Source of the DNA: Methylomarinum sp965277025
GTDB lineage: Bacteria; Pseudomonadota; Gammaproteobacteria; Methylococcales; Methylomonadaceae
Length of the DNA stretch: 64,000 nucleotides
NCBI GenBank assembly: GCA_965277025.1
Contig: OZ255706.1
Coordinates: 3,038,001-3,102,000, forward strand
Reading direction: 5' to 3'
Part shown: piece after piece, positions 7,736 to 17,344 of the stretch
How positions within the stretch are numbered: the first letter of the stretch is position 1
Layout: every line of letters begins with the position of its first letter
Program-made: the position numbers and the translations under genes
Notes under the pieces: generated by a model
Databases searched by the model: none
Seen by the model: the letters and a program-made list of their open reading frames with translations, nothing else
Told to the model about the DNA's origin: nothing

Positions 7736-9028
7736 TTATTCCATGAAGGAATCATAAATGATACTTTGATACCAGTTTTTAGCGTATCCGGCTTCTTTTT
7801 GTAACGCCGCAACATTGGTTTTTGCTGAAACACCACCAGCATCTTTGACTTTAATAATCTGGTTGTTGTTGTCAAGTTTGTAAACCATACTGACAGAAAT
7901 AGCTTGGTCTGCCGAAAGCAAACTGTAACAGGTATTCATCCAAAGTGGATGAGTAAATTCTTCCCCCTTAAGAAGAGAGGAAACAGCAAAAGCGCAAGCC
8001 TTGGCTTCAGAATTTGCGGCGAATGCGGATTTGGGAATACCCGGATAAATAGCCGCATCCCCTATCACATGAATATTGGGGATCAGACGGGATTCACTGT
8101 TAACGGGATTGACCGGACACCAGCCTCTTTGATCGGTCAACCCGGCTATTTGAGCGATCTTACCGGCTTTTTGCCGGGGAATGATATTCATGACATCGGC
8201 TTTGAAATGATCGCCAAAATCAGTTTCCAATTGCCGTTTTCCAATCAAGGCGGTTACCGGGTTATCGGCAATGCTGAGCCACTCGATCATCGAGCGGCTG
8301 GAGCCATATCCATATAATCGCCGCCAGCCTTGCATAAACAGAACTTGTTTGGAAAAACCGCGTTTGTGATCCAGAATTAGAATTTTCGCTTTTGGTTTAT
8401 AGCGCTGGCAGTACCAGGCCATCAGACTGGCGCGTTCATAAGGCCCGGGTGGACAACGAAACGGGTTTTTCGGCGCGACGATGATCACCCGACCATTTTC
8501 CGGCATGCTCACCAATTGCCGCCGAAGTATCTCTGTTTGTTTGCCTGCTTTCCAGGCATGGGGAACTTGTTCGGCAGCTTCGGCATTGAAACCGGCAATA
8601 TCGTCCCAGATAAAATCGATACCCGGCGCGACGATCAGACGATCGTAGTACAAACGATTTCCTTGTTGCAAGGAAACTGTCTTATTATCAGGATCGATGC
8701 CTGTGACACGATCGATGATGACATCGACCTGATGATTGGCCAGTGCCTGATAATCCAGTTGCAAATCATGAATTTTTTTCAAGCCCGCCACTACCCAATT
8801 ACTGGTTGGACAAGTCGTATAAACCGGATTTTGTTCGATCAGCGAAACTTTAATGTCGGGCGCTAACAGGCGCAGGGTTTTCGCTGCCGTAGCGCCAGCA
8901 AAGCCGCCACCAATAACCACCACATGCGCTGAATAGTGTTTTTTTACCGGAAAAACGGTGCAAGCCGTTGCGGGCAATAGAGCCGAGGCCGAACTTAAAC
9001 GGAGAAATTGCCGCCTATTGATCGCCAT
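7736..9028 (-). CDS. fccB: Flavocytochrome c sulfide dehydrogenase-type flavoprotein
   Basis: This encodes 430 aa. A twin-arginine signal (RRQFLRLSSASALLP) predicts export of a folded flavoprotein. The FAD Rossmann motif VVVIGGGFAGATAA follows at about 36-49. Two cysteines sit where the catalytic disulfide of the family lies: C in VYTTCPTSNWVV and C in GWCPVNP. The C-terminus AKNWYQSIIYDSFM matches the family's closing helix. It would oxidise sulfide to sulfur or polysulfide in the periplasm and pass electrons to a cytochrome c. GGAGAT precedes the ATG. The small cytochrome gene upstream overlaps by 14 bp, so the two form a pair. Confidence 0.85.
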   Translation of the reverse strand: MAINRRQFLRLSSASALLPATACTVFPVKKHYSAHVVVIGGGFAGATAAKTLRLLAPDIKVSLIEQNPVYTTCPTSNWVVAGLKKIHDLQLDYQALANHQVDVIIDRVTGIDPDNKTVSLQQGNRLYYDRLIVAPGIDFIWDDIAGFNAEAAEQVPHAWKAGKQTEILRRQLVSMPENGRVIIVAPKNPFRCPPGPYERASLMAWYCQRYKPKAKILILDHKRGFSKQVLFMQGWRRLYGYGSSRSMIEWLSIADNPVTALIGKRQLETDFGDHFKADVMNIIPRQKAGKIAQIAGLTDQRGWCPVNPVNSESRLIPNIHVIGDAAIYPGIPKSAFAANSEAKACAFAVSSLLKGEEFTHPLWMNTCYSLLSADQAISVSMVYKLDNNNQIIKVKDAGGVSAKTNVAALQKEAGYAKNWYQSIIYDSFME

Positions 9029-9302
9029 ATCTCCGCCCTATCATTGTCGCCACCTGCTTCAACTCTTTATCAGTCAGCCCTTTGACAAGACGATGCATTA
9101 TCAAAGATGCTCGTTTACCCGTCTTGAACTGTTGTAAATCTGACAGGACTTGTCGAGGGGATTTTTTTTCAAGACTTGTTGAAACCACTGCAGGATGATG
9201 ACAAATCTGGCAATTCAGTTTGATCAGCAGTGGATCAACTTCCGCCCGAACAGTCACTACCATCATTGACAAACACAAGATGAAAGATAGCGCCGTTTTC
9301 AT
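9015..9302 (-). CDS. Small periplasmic monoheme cytochrome c
   Basis: This encodes 95 aa: signal peptide of about 20 residues (MKTALSFILCLSMMVVTVRA), a single heme site CQICH at about 32-36, and a possible axial Met in ASLIMHRLVKG. At about 75 mature residues it matches small class I cytochromes that partner sulfide dehydrogenase flavoproteins, and is smaller than the diheme FccA subunit. Its start overlaps the rlmB stop by one base (TAATG) and its 3' end overlaps fccB, so it is co-transcribed with both. Electron acceptor for the flavoprotein is the likely job. Confidence 0.8.
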   Translation of the reverse strand: MKTALSFILCLSMMVVTVRAEVDPLLIKLNCQICHHPAVVSTSLEKKSPRQVLSDLQQFKTGKRASLIMHRLVKGLTDKELKQVATMIGRRYGDQ

Positions 9303-10042
9303 TACAGCCCTCGTTGCCGCATCACCTCATACATCATCACGCCGGCTGCAACCGATACATTGAGGCTTTCCACCGTTCCTTTCATGGGAATTCGCACCAG
9401 AAAATCACATTGCTTTGCGGTCAACTGCCGCATGCCCGTCCCTTCTGTCCCCATCACTAACGCCACAGGCATATTTAAGTCCATTTCAAACAAGGTTTGT
9501 TCGGTATGTTCACTGCTACCGACCAGCCAGATCTGTTGTTGCTTCATCCAGCGTAATGTTCGCGCCAGGTTGACAACTTGATAGACTGGCACCGTCTCGG
9601 CTGCGCCACTGGCCACTTTGCAAACTGTGGGGGTAATACTGGCGGCATTATCTTTGGGAATAATGATGCCATGTACGCCAGTTGCATCGGCGGTCCTAAG
9701 ACAAGCGCCGAGATTGTGCGGGTCCTGAACCTGGTCCAATACCAGAAAGAAAGCCATTTCATCCAGGGATTGAATCTTTTGTTTCAAATCAGATTCAGAC
9801 AAGACTGAAGGTAATTGAATGGCAATGACAATACCTTGATGATTTTTCCCGTCACTCAGCTTATCGAGCTTTTTTCGTTCAGTTTGATGAATCTCAACTT
9901 TATAACGCCGCAACCCCTCCAGCACGCCATGTAAGCGCTGATCCTGACGCTGAGAATCAACCCATGCCTGAAGGATTTTATCGGCCGAGTAATCTAACGC
10001 TGCCTGTACCGCATGAATACCGAAGATTTTTGTCTGGCTCAT
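9302..10042 (-). CDS. rlmB: 23S rRNA (guanosine-2'-O-)-methyltransferase RlmB
   Basis: This encodes 246 aa of the SpoU/TrmH class. The N-terminal substrate-binding domain (FGIHAVQAALDY) is followed by the SPOUT knot. Motifs are DQVQDPHNLGACLRTADATG near 105-125, VMGTEGTGM near 195-203 and the S-adenosylmethionine loop MKGTVESLNVSVAAGVMMYE near 215-235. It methylates G2251 of 23S rRNA in E. coli. The ATG directly abuts the rnr stop, giving the usual rnr-rlmB operon order. Confidence 0.93.
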   Translation of the reverse strand: MSQTKIFGIHAVQAALDYSADKILQAWVDSQRQDQRLHGVLEGLRRYKVEIHQTERKKLDKLSDGKNHQGIVIAIQLPSVLSESDLKQKIQSLDEMAFFLVLDQVQDPHNLGACLRTADATGVHGIIIPKDNAASITPTVCKVASGAAETVPVYQVVNLARTLRWMKQQQIWLVGSSEHTEQTLFEMDLNMPVALVMGTEGTGMRQLTAKQCDFLVRIPMKGTVESLNVSVAAGVMMYEVMRQRGL

Positions 10043-12343
10043 TTAGCGTTTTTTCTTCCCGGCGGCCTGCTTATTTACTGGCTTTTTTCCACTGCCTTTG
10101 GTGTTTTTTTGACTTTTCTCTGTTTTGCGTCTCGGTTTACGCCGCTTTTTTTCAACACCGATTAATTCGAAATCGATCTTCTTGTCATCCAGACTGACTC
10201 CGACAACTTTAACCCTGACGGTATCGCCCAAACGATATCGCATACCGGTATTTTCACCAACCAACTGATGATTGCCTGAATCAAAATGAAAATAATCCTG
10301 TGGCAAGGTGGAAATATGCACCAGTCCCTCGACGTAAATTTCCTTCAGTTCGACAAAGAAGCCGAAACCAGTAACTGCCGTAATCAAGCCGCTGAACTCT
10401 TCCCCGACTTTATCCTGCATATACTCGCATTTGAGCCAACTTACCACATCGCGAGTCGCTTCATCGGCGCGGCGCTCATTAGCGGAACAATGCTCCCCCA
10501 GTACAGCCATGTCAGGGAAACCATAAAAGAAACTTTCCGCTCTTTTTCCCAGTAAGGTATGTCTAATACCACGATGAATCAACAGGTCGGGATAACGCCG
10601 AATGGGGGAGGTAAAATGTGTATAGGTATCCAGCGCCAACCCAAAATGACCCTTGTTTTCTGGGCTGTAAACCGCTTGAGACATCGAACGCAGCATCACT
10701 GTCTGAATCAAGTGATAATCATCCCGTCCTTTGGCTGACTCCAGCAACTTCATATAATCATGCGGCGTAGGTTCATCCCCTCCACCTAATGACAATCCTA
10801 ACCCGCCAAGAAATTCCCGTAACGCCTGGACCTTTTCCTTAGTGGGCGGCTCATGGATTCTAAGTAAACGAGGTATTTTTTTACGATTGAGAAAACGGGC
10901 CGTCGTGGTATTGGCCGTAATCATAAATTCTTCAATCAATTTATGCGCATCATTGCGTTCTACTGGCACAATTTTTTCGATCTTGCGATCATCCCCAAAA
11001 ACGATCCGGGTTTCCTGGGTATCAAAGTCCATCGCACCACGTTTTTCCCGAGCAACGCGCAGAACCTTGTATAAATCATATAATTGATTGAGATGCGGCA
11101 TTAATGACTGGTATTTCTTTTGCAAGCGCTTGTTGCCATTAACCAGCATTTTAGCCACTTCATCATAAGTCAGCCGGGCATGAGATTTCATCACCGCATC
11201 ATAAAAACGGGAGCGAATCACCTTGCCTTCCATATTGATCTGCATCTCGCAGACCATACAGAGCCGGTCGACATGAGGATTTAATGAACATAAGCCATTC
11301 GACAAAATTTCCGGCAACATCGGAATGACTTTTTCCGGAAAATAAACCGAAGTACTACGATTTTTGGCTTCTTCATCCAGCGCCGTGTTAATTTGCACAT
11401 AATGGGAAACATCGGCGATTGCCACCAGCAACTTCCAACCCTTAGGGGTTTTCTGGCAAAAGACTGCATCATCAAAATCCCGGGCATCCTCGCCATCGAT
11501 CGTCACCAGTGGCAAATGACGAATATCTACTCTTCCCTGTTTATCAGTTTCTGATACCTCTGCCGATAGTCGTGAAATTTCTGCCTCTACCTCTTTCGGC
11601 CAGATATGGGGCAATTCATAATTATGAATGGCGACATCGATCTCCATACCTGGCGCCAAATGTTCACCAAGCACTTCCACCACACGGCCAACCGATTGCC
11701 GGCGTTGCGTTGGCTGTTCAATGATTTCGGCAACGACAATCTGGCCGGGTTTGGCGCCATTCAAAGAATCAGATGGAATCAAAACCTCTTGGGTGATGCG
11801 TTTGTTGTCAGGTACGACAAATAAAACACCGTGGTCATCAAACAACCGCCCAACGACCTGTTGCGTGTTGCGTTCCAGGATATCCACCAGACCGCCTTCC
11901 CTGCGTCCCCGGCGGTCAACCCCCTGAACCCGGGCGACAATCCGGTCATTGTGAAACAGCGACCGCATTTCCCGGGGCGACAGAAATAAATCGTCCGAGC
12001 CATCATCTGGTTTCAAAAACCCAAACCCATCTGGATGAGCAATAACCCGACCGGCAATCAAATCCCGATTATTGACCAGGCAATATTTTTGCCGGCGGTT
12101 AAACACTAATTGCCCATCGCGCTCCATTGCCCGGAGTCTGCGGCGCAATGCTTCTAAATCTTCTTCACTTTCCAAACCGAACTTCTGGGCGATCTGCTGG
12201 CGCCTTAATGGTTTACCGACATCTTTAATCAATTGCAGAATCAATTCCCGACTGGGAATAGGTTTGTCATACTTCTTGGCTTCCCGCTCAAAATACGGGT
12301 CTTTATAATTTTTATCAGTTCCCTGATTTTTTTTATCACTCAT
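10043..12343 (-). CDS. rnr: Ribonuclease R
   Basis: This encodes 766 aa. Order: winged helix (about 25-85), two cold-shock/OB domains (about 90-240), RNB catalytic domain with DGEDARDFDDAV whose aspartates bind Mg, and HFTSPIRRYPDLLIHR near the end of RNB. An S1 domain (about 650-730) and a very basic lysine/arginine tail follow. It is a processive 3'-5' exoribonuclease for structured RNA and trans-translation. It heads the rnr-rlmB-cytochrome-fccB leftward unit. A promoter is expected in the AT-rich 12344-12510 region but I cannot place it firmly. Confidence 0.95.
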   Translation of the reverse strand: MSDKKNQGTDKNYKDPYFEREAKKYDKPIPSRELILQLIKDVGKPLRRQQIAQKFGLESEEDLEALRRRLRAMERDGQLVFNRRQKYCLVNNRDLIAGRVIAHPDGFGFLKPDDGSDDLFLSPREMRSLFHNDRIVARVQGVDRRGRREGGLVDILERNTQQVVGRLFDDHGVLFVVPDNKRITQEVLIPSDSLNGAKPGQIVVAEIIEQPTQRRQSVGRVVEVLGEHLAPGMEIDVAIHNYELPHIWPKEVEAEISRLSAEVSETDKQGRVDIRHLPLVTIDGEDARDFDDAVFCQKTPKGWKLLVAIADVSHYVQINTALDEEAKNRSTSVYFPEKVIPMLPEILSNGLCSLNPHVDRLCMVCEMQINMEGKVIRSRFYDAVMKSHARLTYDEVAKMLVNGNKRLQKKYQSLMPHLNQLYDLYKVLRVAREKRGAMDFDTQETRIVFGDDRKIEKIVPVERNDAHKLIEEFMITANTTTARFLNRKKIPRLLRIHEPPTKEKVQALREFLGGLGLSLGGGDEPTPHDYMKLLESAKGRDDYHLIQTVMLRSMSQAVYSPENKGHFGLALDTYTHFTSPIRRYPDLLIHRGIRHTLLGKRAESFFYGFPDMAVLGEHCSANERRADEATRDVVSWLKCEYMQDKVGEEFSGLITAVTGFGFFVELKEIYVEGLVHISTLPQDYFHFDSGNHQLVGENTGMRYRLGDTVRVKVVGVSLDDKKIDFELIGVEKKRRKPRRKTEKSQKNTKGSGKKPVNKQAAGKKKR

Positions 12344-12511
12344 TGATACTTTTACTCTACTATAAATCTTGACTACTCAACAAAATGAGTTTCCAGACTT
12401 TTCTTAACATCGCCACTTTTTCTTTGTGACACAATTTAACCTGTTAATATACCTTATATAGCGACTAAATAGCGATTTAACAAGTTTTTATCTTCGAAGA
12501 GACCAATAAAG

Positions 12512-12540
12512 TTGACAGCCTACCCTCTTACCACTAAAAT
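12512..12540 (+). promoter_or_regulatory. Sigma-70 promoter of tRNA-Leu
   Basis: TTGACA at 12512-12517 and TAAAAT at 12535-12540 are separated by 17 nt, an almost ideal promoter, 40 nt upstream of the tRNA. A perfect CTTGATT-GCTC-AATCAAG hairpin at 12556-12573 lies in the leader. Confidence 0.7.
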
Positions 12541-12580
12541 ACGCGCTTCACTTAACTTGATTGCTCAATCAAGTCTCTTA

Positions 12581-12667
12581 GCCGAGGTGGTGAAATTGGT
12601 AGACACGCTAGCTTCAGGTGCTAGTGGGGGTAACCCCGTGGAGGTTCAAGTCCTCTCCTCGGCACCA
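12581..12667 (+). tRNA. tRNA-Leu (CAG)
   Basis: An 87-nt gene with GCCGAGG acceptor strand paired to CCTCGGC, encoded CCA, and the long variable arm of a class II tRNA. The anticodon loop context CTTCAGG gives anticodon CAG, reading CUG. The T arm GGTTCAAGTCC is canonical. No integrase or attachment site is seen beside it. Confidence 0.95.
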
Positions 12668-12767
12668 AATATAAAACATTCGTTTTGTTAATTGGAAATC
12701 TCACTTAACCAATAATTGTCAGATAGCTTAGCTATAGGACATTATTCCCAGTATCTGCAAACCTTGA

Positions 12768-12834
12768 ATTACGCCTTCCAGAAATATCGTTATTTGGAAT
12801 TGAAAGCGTAAATTGCCATCAATGAAGGCGTAAT
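12768..12834. repeat. 11-bp inverted repeat
   Basis: ATTACGCCTTC at 12768-12778 and GAAGGCGTAAT at 12824-12834 are exact inverses 45 nt apart, in the gene-free 12668-13003 stretch. No ORF lies between. It could be a small mobile remnant or a long-loop hairpin. Confidence 0.4.
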
Positions 12835-12871
12835 GACCATAAGCAAGCCATAATCGAAAACTAGAAACTGG

Positions 12872-12911
12872 CGGTTTTGTGAGTAAAACGAAAACCGTAC
12901 TCACAAAACCG
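12872..12911. terminator. Strong hairpin downstream of tRNA-Leu
   Basis: CGGTTTTGTGAGTA and TACTCACAAAACCG form a perfect 14-bp stem around a 12-nt loop. It lies between the tRNA and the convergent PEP-CTERM gene and may be a terminator or a processing structure. There is no long T run. Confidence 0.45.
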
Positions 12912-12937
12912 GAATTGAAACAATAAGCTTAAATAAA

Positions 12938-12976
12938 GTACTGAGCAAGATCAGGCAGTAGGATCTTACTCAATAC
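12938..12976 (-). terminator. Hairpin after PEP-CTERM gene
   Basis: GTACTGAGCAAGATC pairs with GATCTTACTCAATAC apart from two positions that are wobble or mismatch depending on strand. It is 27 bp past the PEP-CTERM stop codon on the - strand and is the likely end of that transcript. Confidence 0.4.
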
Positions 12977-13003
12977 CATGAAACTCAAACGCTGTACAAT
13001 AAA

Positions 13004-13133
13004 TCAACCTCGTTGACGCAATCTTACAGCCAAACCGGCAATTGCTGTGCCAAACAACCAAACAGCAGCGGGAAGAGGAACAGCCGATACCGTTACATTT
13101 GCTTCGCCAGCGCCATGACGAATTTCATTACCG
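13004..13133 (-). pseudogene. PEP-CTERM exported protein, C-terminal part
   Basis: The leftward frame ends VSAVPLPAAVWLFGTAIAGL followed by AVRLRQRG and stop. This is a textbook PEP-CTERM sorting tail: PEP-like motif (here VPLP), one transmembrane helix, then a basic cluster, recognised by exosortase. The N-terminal part of the same kind of protein on the same strand lies at 19467-19677. The two are separated by the 6.3-kb insertion nest starting at 13134. Confidence 0.75.
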
Positions 13134-13281
13134 TAGAAGTTACGCATTGACAGGCAATGTTAAACTATGGGTTTAAAAAATCCCAAAGTCAATGCAAGGC
13201 AAACCTTGATAAGAGAAATAACACGCCCCTCAACAGCCTGCTGTACATTACCCATGTATATTGGTTTTTTATTAACTGATG

Positions 13282-13813
13282 TTACGCGGTCTTGAATTGT
13301 TGCAATTCAGCAAAAGCCTGCCGAATAGCCTTGATATATAATTTAGCCTTCAAAGCAAAATGATTGGTTTGGTGTTTTATTTTGAGACACTCCAGTTTAA
13401 AGACCGCCATAATGGCCATAAAAATATGATTGTTTTGTGTTGTTGGGGTACGAGTAGGCGACTTTGCCAACCCGGCATTGGATTTCAATGATTTATGAAA
13501 TTCTTCGACTTTCCAGCGTTTCTGATAGATTGCCGCAACCTTTTTACCCGTTAATGTTAAATCACTGCACACCAGATTAACGGTTGCCGTACTGCCGTCT
13601 TTGTTTGTAAAGATTCGCCGGACAATCAGGACTTCATGTGGGTAGCCTTTTAGCCAGCCGCGTACTGCTTGTTTATCCTCTAATGCAATGTCACTGACAC
13701 GGGTAAATTTTCCTTGTTTCTTGTCGTCTACGCTCAACGCCACCAAACGATTATCCTTTAAAGCCCCAATGAAATGTTTGTCTTTGTCAACAATAAACTC
13801 CAGATTCTCTTTA
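13282..13813 (-). pseudogene. IS-B transposase, C-terminal part
   Basis: It resumes KENLEFIVDKDKHFIGALK after IS110. It ends with the RNase H-fold glutamate helix region AAIYQKRWKVEEFHKSLKSN and LAKSPTRT, typical of IS4-superfamily DDE transposases. Confidence 0.75.
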
Positions 13814-13896
13814 ACATGAAATGATCCATATCGAATGCGCAAGGAGTTCTCAGCCGTGAAAAGGCTGCTTATCCATATTCAATGAAGTAAGCTGGC

Positions 13897-15117
13897 TTAA
13901 CCCGGTTGTGTTATATAACCGAATTTTATCAGCGCTCTGATCCAGCGTGGTGCATTGCGTTTGACAGCCATTTCTTCGTAGTCGATGGTCGAATCCCGGA
14001 AATACTCGCCGCGACTAATCATGAAGTAACATGTCCGCAAAAGTTTGTGAGCCAGCGCAATGATGGCGCGTTGGTGACCTCGCCTAATCGCCAGTGATGT
14101 ATATTTTGCCTGGAAAACCGATCGGGTTCGGCTGGCGGCATGGGCGCATTCGCAAAGCAGGCGACGCACATATGGGTTTCCTTTTCGCGTTCGTCCTGAT
14201 TTGCGTTTGCCGGCAGACTCGTTGTTGCCGGGGCATATGCCCACCCATGACGCCAGCCGATCCGCACTGCCAAAGACAGTCATATCCGTTCCGATCTCAA
14301 CAAGTAGCATGGCTGCTCCAATCAAATCAACACCGGGAATAGTCTGGAGCAATTGCAAAACCGTTTTCTCCTTCTCCAGTCCGGCCAGCAGTTGTGCATC
14401 GAATCTGGCTATGCGTGCTTCCAAATCCTGAATATGCTGCATCAGTTCATTCAGTACGAAGCGATGGTGCTCGCTCAACTCACCTTGCAGCGCCTCCAGT
14501 ATATCGGCGCGCGGCGCTTTGAGACGATTGCTGGCCAGCTTCAACACATCATGCGCAGGCTGTCCTTCAATCAGCGCGTTAACCATGGCGCGCGCGGATT
14601 GCCCATGTACATCGCTGACCACCACGCCAAGCCGGATGCCGCCGTCGGTTAATACCTTGTGCAGTCTGTTCTTCTCAGCAGACAGCATCGACACCAACTT
14701 CTGTCGTTGACGTGAAATCAGGCGTAACTGCCGCATCTTTTCCGGTGGCACGAATGAACCGCGCAGCAGTCCGGCACGGGAAAGCATCGCCAGCCATTGC
14801 GCGTCGCCGATGTCCGTCTTGCGTCCCGGCACATTCTTCACATGCCGGGCATTGACGACCCTGGCGTAAATACCCACATGTTCCAAAGCTGCATATGGGC
14901 TTTTCCAGTAGATGCCGGTGCTTTCCATCACCACCTCATCCGGTGCGACAGACTGCACCCAATCGGCTAATGCACGCCGATCACGTTTGAATGCGCCAAA
15001 CTGCCGATGCTCTGTCTGAATACCACCATCGGCCTGTTCAACCATGGCGCAGGCGGTAATCTGCTTTTGGTGAACATCCAACCCGATGACTCGCTTGTGT
15101 ATTGCAGTGAGTTCCAT
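13897..15117 (-). CDS. IS110 DEDD transposase (copy 2)
   Basis: An intact 406-aa DEDD transposase. It carries ESTG in place of ERTG and DILEALQ in place of DILGALQ compared with copy 1. All catalytic segments described for copy 1 are present, and the GGAGG Shine-Dalgarno is retained. Confidence 0.9.
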   Translation of the reverse strand: MELTAIHKRVIGLDVHQKQITACAMVEQADGGIQTEHRQFGAFKRDRRALADWVQSVAPDEVVMESTGIYWKSPYAALEHVGIYARVVNARHVKNVPGRKTDIGDAQWLAMLSRAGLLRGSFVPPEKMRQLRLISRQRQKLVSMLSAEKNRLHKVLTDGGIRLGVVVSDVHGQSARAMVNALIEGQPAHDVLKLASNRLKAPRADILEALQGELSEHHRFVLNELMQHIQDLEARIARFDAQLLAGLEKEKTVLQLLQTIPGVDLIGAAMLLVEIGTDMTVFGSADRLASWVGICPGNNESAGKRKSGRTRKGNPYVRRLLCECAHAASRTRSVFQAKYTSLAIRRGHQRAIIALAHKLLRTCYFMISRGEYFRDSTIDYEEMAVKRNAPRWIRALIKFGYITQPG

Positions 15118-15378
15118 TTTTTCCTCCTTTACTCTATGATTGAGCCTGGAAGGTGGCGGTTGCCTGGATGATCTGCCTGAGGGCGATGTAAATCGTCAAC
15201 GGCCCTTTTAACATTCGCTCTTAAAGAAGCAATCCGGGGTTCGAGTCATCCATGGCAGGCTACGTTAGCAGTCGGGCTCTAAGGCTCCAAAGTAAAGCGC
15301 AGTCTTTAACCGCCATCTTCCACAAGGAACTCTACAACATTTCATCATGCGGGGTGGCAATTCTTGCGATGATCGTTA
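15118..15378 (-). ncRNA. IS110 leader, candidate bridge RNA, copy 2
   Basis: The 261-nt non-coding end upstream of the transposase differs from copy 1 at very few positions (for example GGTGGCAATT here, GGTGGTAATT in copy 1). Confidence 0.55.
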
Positions 15379-15908
15379 GCCGTAAACCAGCTATCCATCA
15401 ACACATAGCGAAATTGAAGCCGATTGTTCAAACACTGTTGAATCATCGCACGCATCAGCTCATTTTTGGTCACCGTAGCCATTCGTTTAACCTGCTTTGT
15501 TTTGATATCACAAAACTGAATCGGTTTTTTGACCACTTCAAAGGCTACGGGTATCGAAACATTGCCCGTATGATACAAGGCATTCAATAGATTGATGCCT
15601 TTGACTGACCGCCCCTGGCAATGGTCATAATGCCAACAAATGACTTCATTCTCGTCTGTCCATTGCTTCTCCTGGATTGTATCGTCAAAAATCAAACACC
15701 CTGATTCTTCTTCAATCTTCCGGACTGTTCGTTTAACCTCCAGCCAGAGGTCTTTTGATGTGTACGTCCTGGACGATAAAAAACGCGTGATACTATCATG
15801 GCTAACTTCTCCATCTAACATTGACGACAAACCCGTCGCCGTCGCATAGCTCGTATTGCTGATTAAATAGTCTGTGTACAGGTCTAATTTCTCTTTGTTC
15901 ATCCTCAA
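15379..15908 (-). pseudogene. IS-B transposase, N-terminal part
   Basis: It starts MRMNKEKLDLYTDYLIS, with a helical DNA-binding N-terminus. The first catalytic Asp is in GCLIFDDTIQEK and the second in RYVLMDSWFTA at the IS110 junction. Its reading frame joins the 13282-13813 piece when IS110 is removed. Confidence 0.75.
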
Positions 15909-15951
15909 ATTTTATCAATTATCCGGCGTAGCGCGTAACATCAGTTATTAA

Positions 15952-16444
15952 GTGAGCCGAAACAAGCTAGTTGTCGACGATTAGGAGAAGTCATGTCAAT
16001 ATCACATGATAGCGTAAATCGATTTCTAAATCGGGAGCATTACACTGGGCGAGATTTATACAATGAAGCCAGCGCAAGCCTGAATTTAAAGGGCGGAACC
16101 TTGAGTGTTGACGATAGTGTTCTTGATAAACCTTATAGCCAATATATGGCATATGTCAGTTATTTTTGGTCGGGAAAACATCATAGAGCAGTCAAGGGAA
16201 TCAATCTTGTCACGTTGTACTACACAGACATTCAAGGAAAACACCAACCACTGAATTTCCGGGTGGTCGATAAGGCGGAAGGAAAGACAAAAAATGACTA
16301 TTTTCAAGACATGCTGACCGAAGTATTAGCTTGGGGACTAGAACCTGGTTTTGTAACAGGAGATAGCTGGTACAGTTGCGTGGATAATCTTAAATTGATA
16401 AGAAATCATCAGACAGGATTATTCTTTGCAGTGGAAGGTAATCG
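15952..16444 (+). pseudogene. IS-A copy 3 transposase fragment
   Basis: It matches the first half of the intact IS-A transposase at 32313-33398: MSISHDSVNRFLNREH, LSVDDSVLDKPYS (first Asp) and FVTGDSWYS (second Asp). It is cut at GNR by IS66 copy 2. The remaining catalytic half is absent from this locus. Confidence 0.8.
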
Positions 16445-16704
16445 GTAACTACTCAGCGTAAATAAGTAAAAAAACTGCTTGACACGATTTTAGCGTTATT
16501 TTTGATTTTCTAACGGCAACACCTGGCGCAAGAGGTTTACTGTATTAGCCTGCGTTAGTTGAGGCGTGTTGCCTTATAAGCACTGCCCGATAGCCCTGCT
16601 GCCGTGCATTTCTAAAATACGATGACGGGCAACACAGAGGCAAAAATTCGTATTTCAAAAGCCATGAGACAAGAGTCCTGTACTTAAACCCACAGGCCGT
16701 TTCA

Positions 16705-17319
16705 TTGAAGATTGATTCCATTGATGTAGAGGCTGCCATTACCAATGCCCGGCAGCTGATTGAAGATGAAGCCGATTTATCTCCGGCGCTGCGGTCTTCG
16801 CTGGAGATATTGTTGTTGCTGGTCACGCTCTTGATGCATCGGCTCGGACTTAACAGCAGTAACAGTTCCAGGCCGCCATCAAGTGATCCTGATCGTAAAA
16901 GGAAAGCACGGGCTGGATCAAAAAAACCAGGTGGTGGACAGAAAGGGCATATTGGCACCACGCTGGTTAAAGTCGATGATCCCGATGACGTTATCTCCAT
17001 CAAGATTGATCGCCGTACCTTGCCAGCCGGAAGCTACACGGCAGATGGCTTTGAAACCCGGCAGGTATTTGATATTGATATTTCACGGATTGTGACGGAA
17101 TATCGTGCGCAAAGGCTTATCGATGAACAAGGTCGTCGGTTTGTTGCTCCTTTTCCCGAGGGCGTAACAAAAGCCGTGCAATATGGTGACCAACTCAAGG
17201 CGCACGCCGTGTATCTTTCGCAGTACCAATTATTGCCCTGCCAGCGCATCAAGGATTATTTTTCCGATCAATTACAGATCCCCATCAGTGAAGGTTCGTT
17301 GGTTAATTTCAATCAACTA
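16705..17319 (+). pseudogene. IS66 transposase N-terminal fragment, copy 2
   Basis: Nearly identical to 3150-3764 (TNARQ for THARQ). It is broken after FNQLA by IS630 at the same CTAG as copy 1. Confidence 0.8.
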
Positions 17320-17344
17320 GCGCAAACAAGCGCAAGTTCTCACT

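Larger units (their letters stand above)
13814..15378 (-). mobile_element. IS110-family element, copy 2
   Basis: Same 1565-bp element as at 5522-7086. It is inserted in the IS-B transposase between codons for TA and KE of DSWFTAKEN. The TTA/G junction is as in copy 1. Confidence 0.9.
13276..15944 (-). mobile_element. IS-B: DDE-transposase element interrupted by IS110
   Basis: It has perfect 13-bp terminal repeats CTGATGTTACGCG and CGCGTAACATCAG with the 7-bp duplication TTATTAA. Native length without IS110 is about 1.1 kb. The single transposase gene runs leftward and would be intact if IS110 were removed. Confidence 0.85.

Noticed and set aside
12581..12667. tRNA-Leu as an integration site for a genomic island
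   Set aside because: No integrase gene and no repeated 3' tRNA end were seen downstream.
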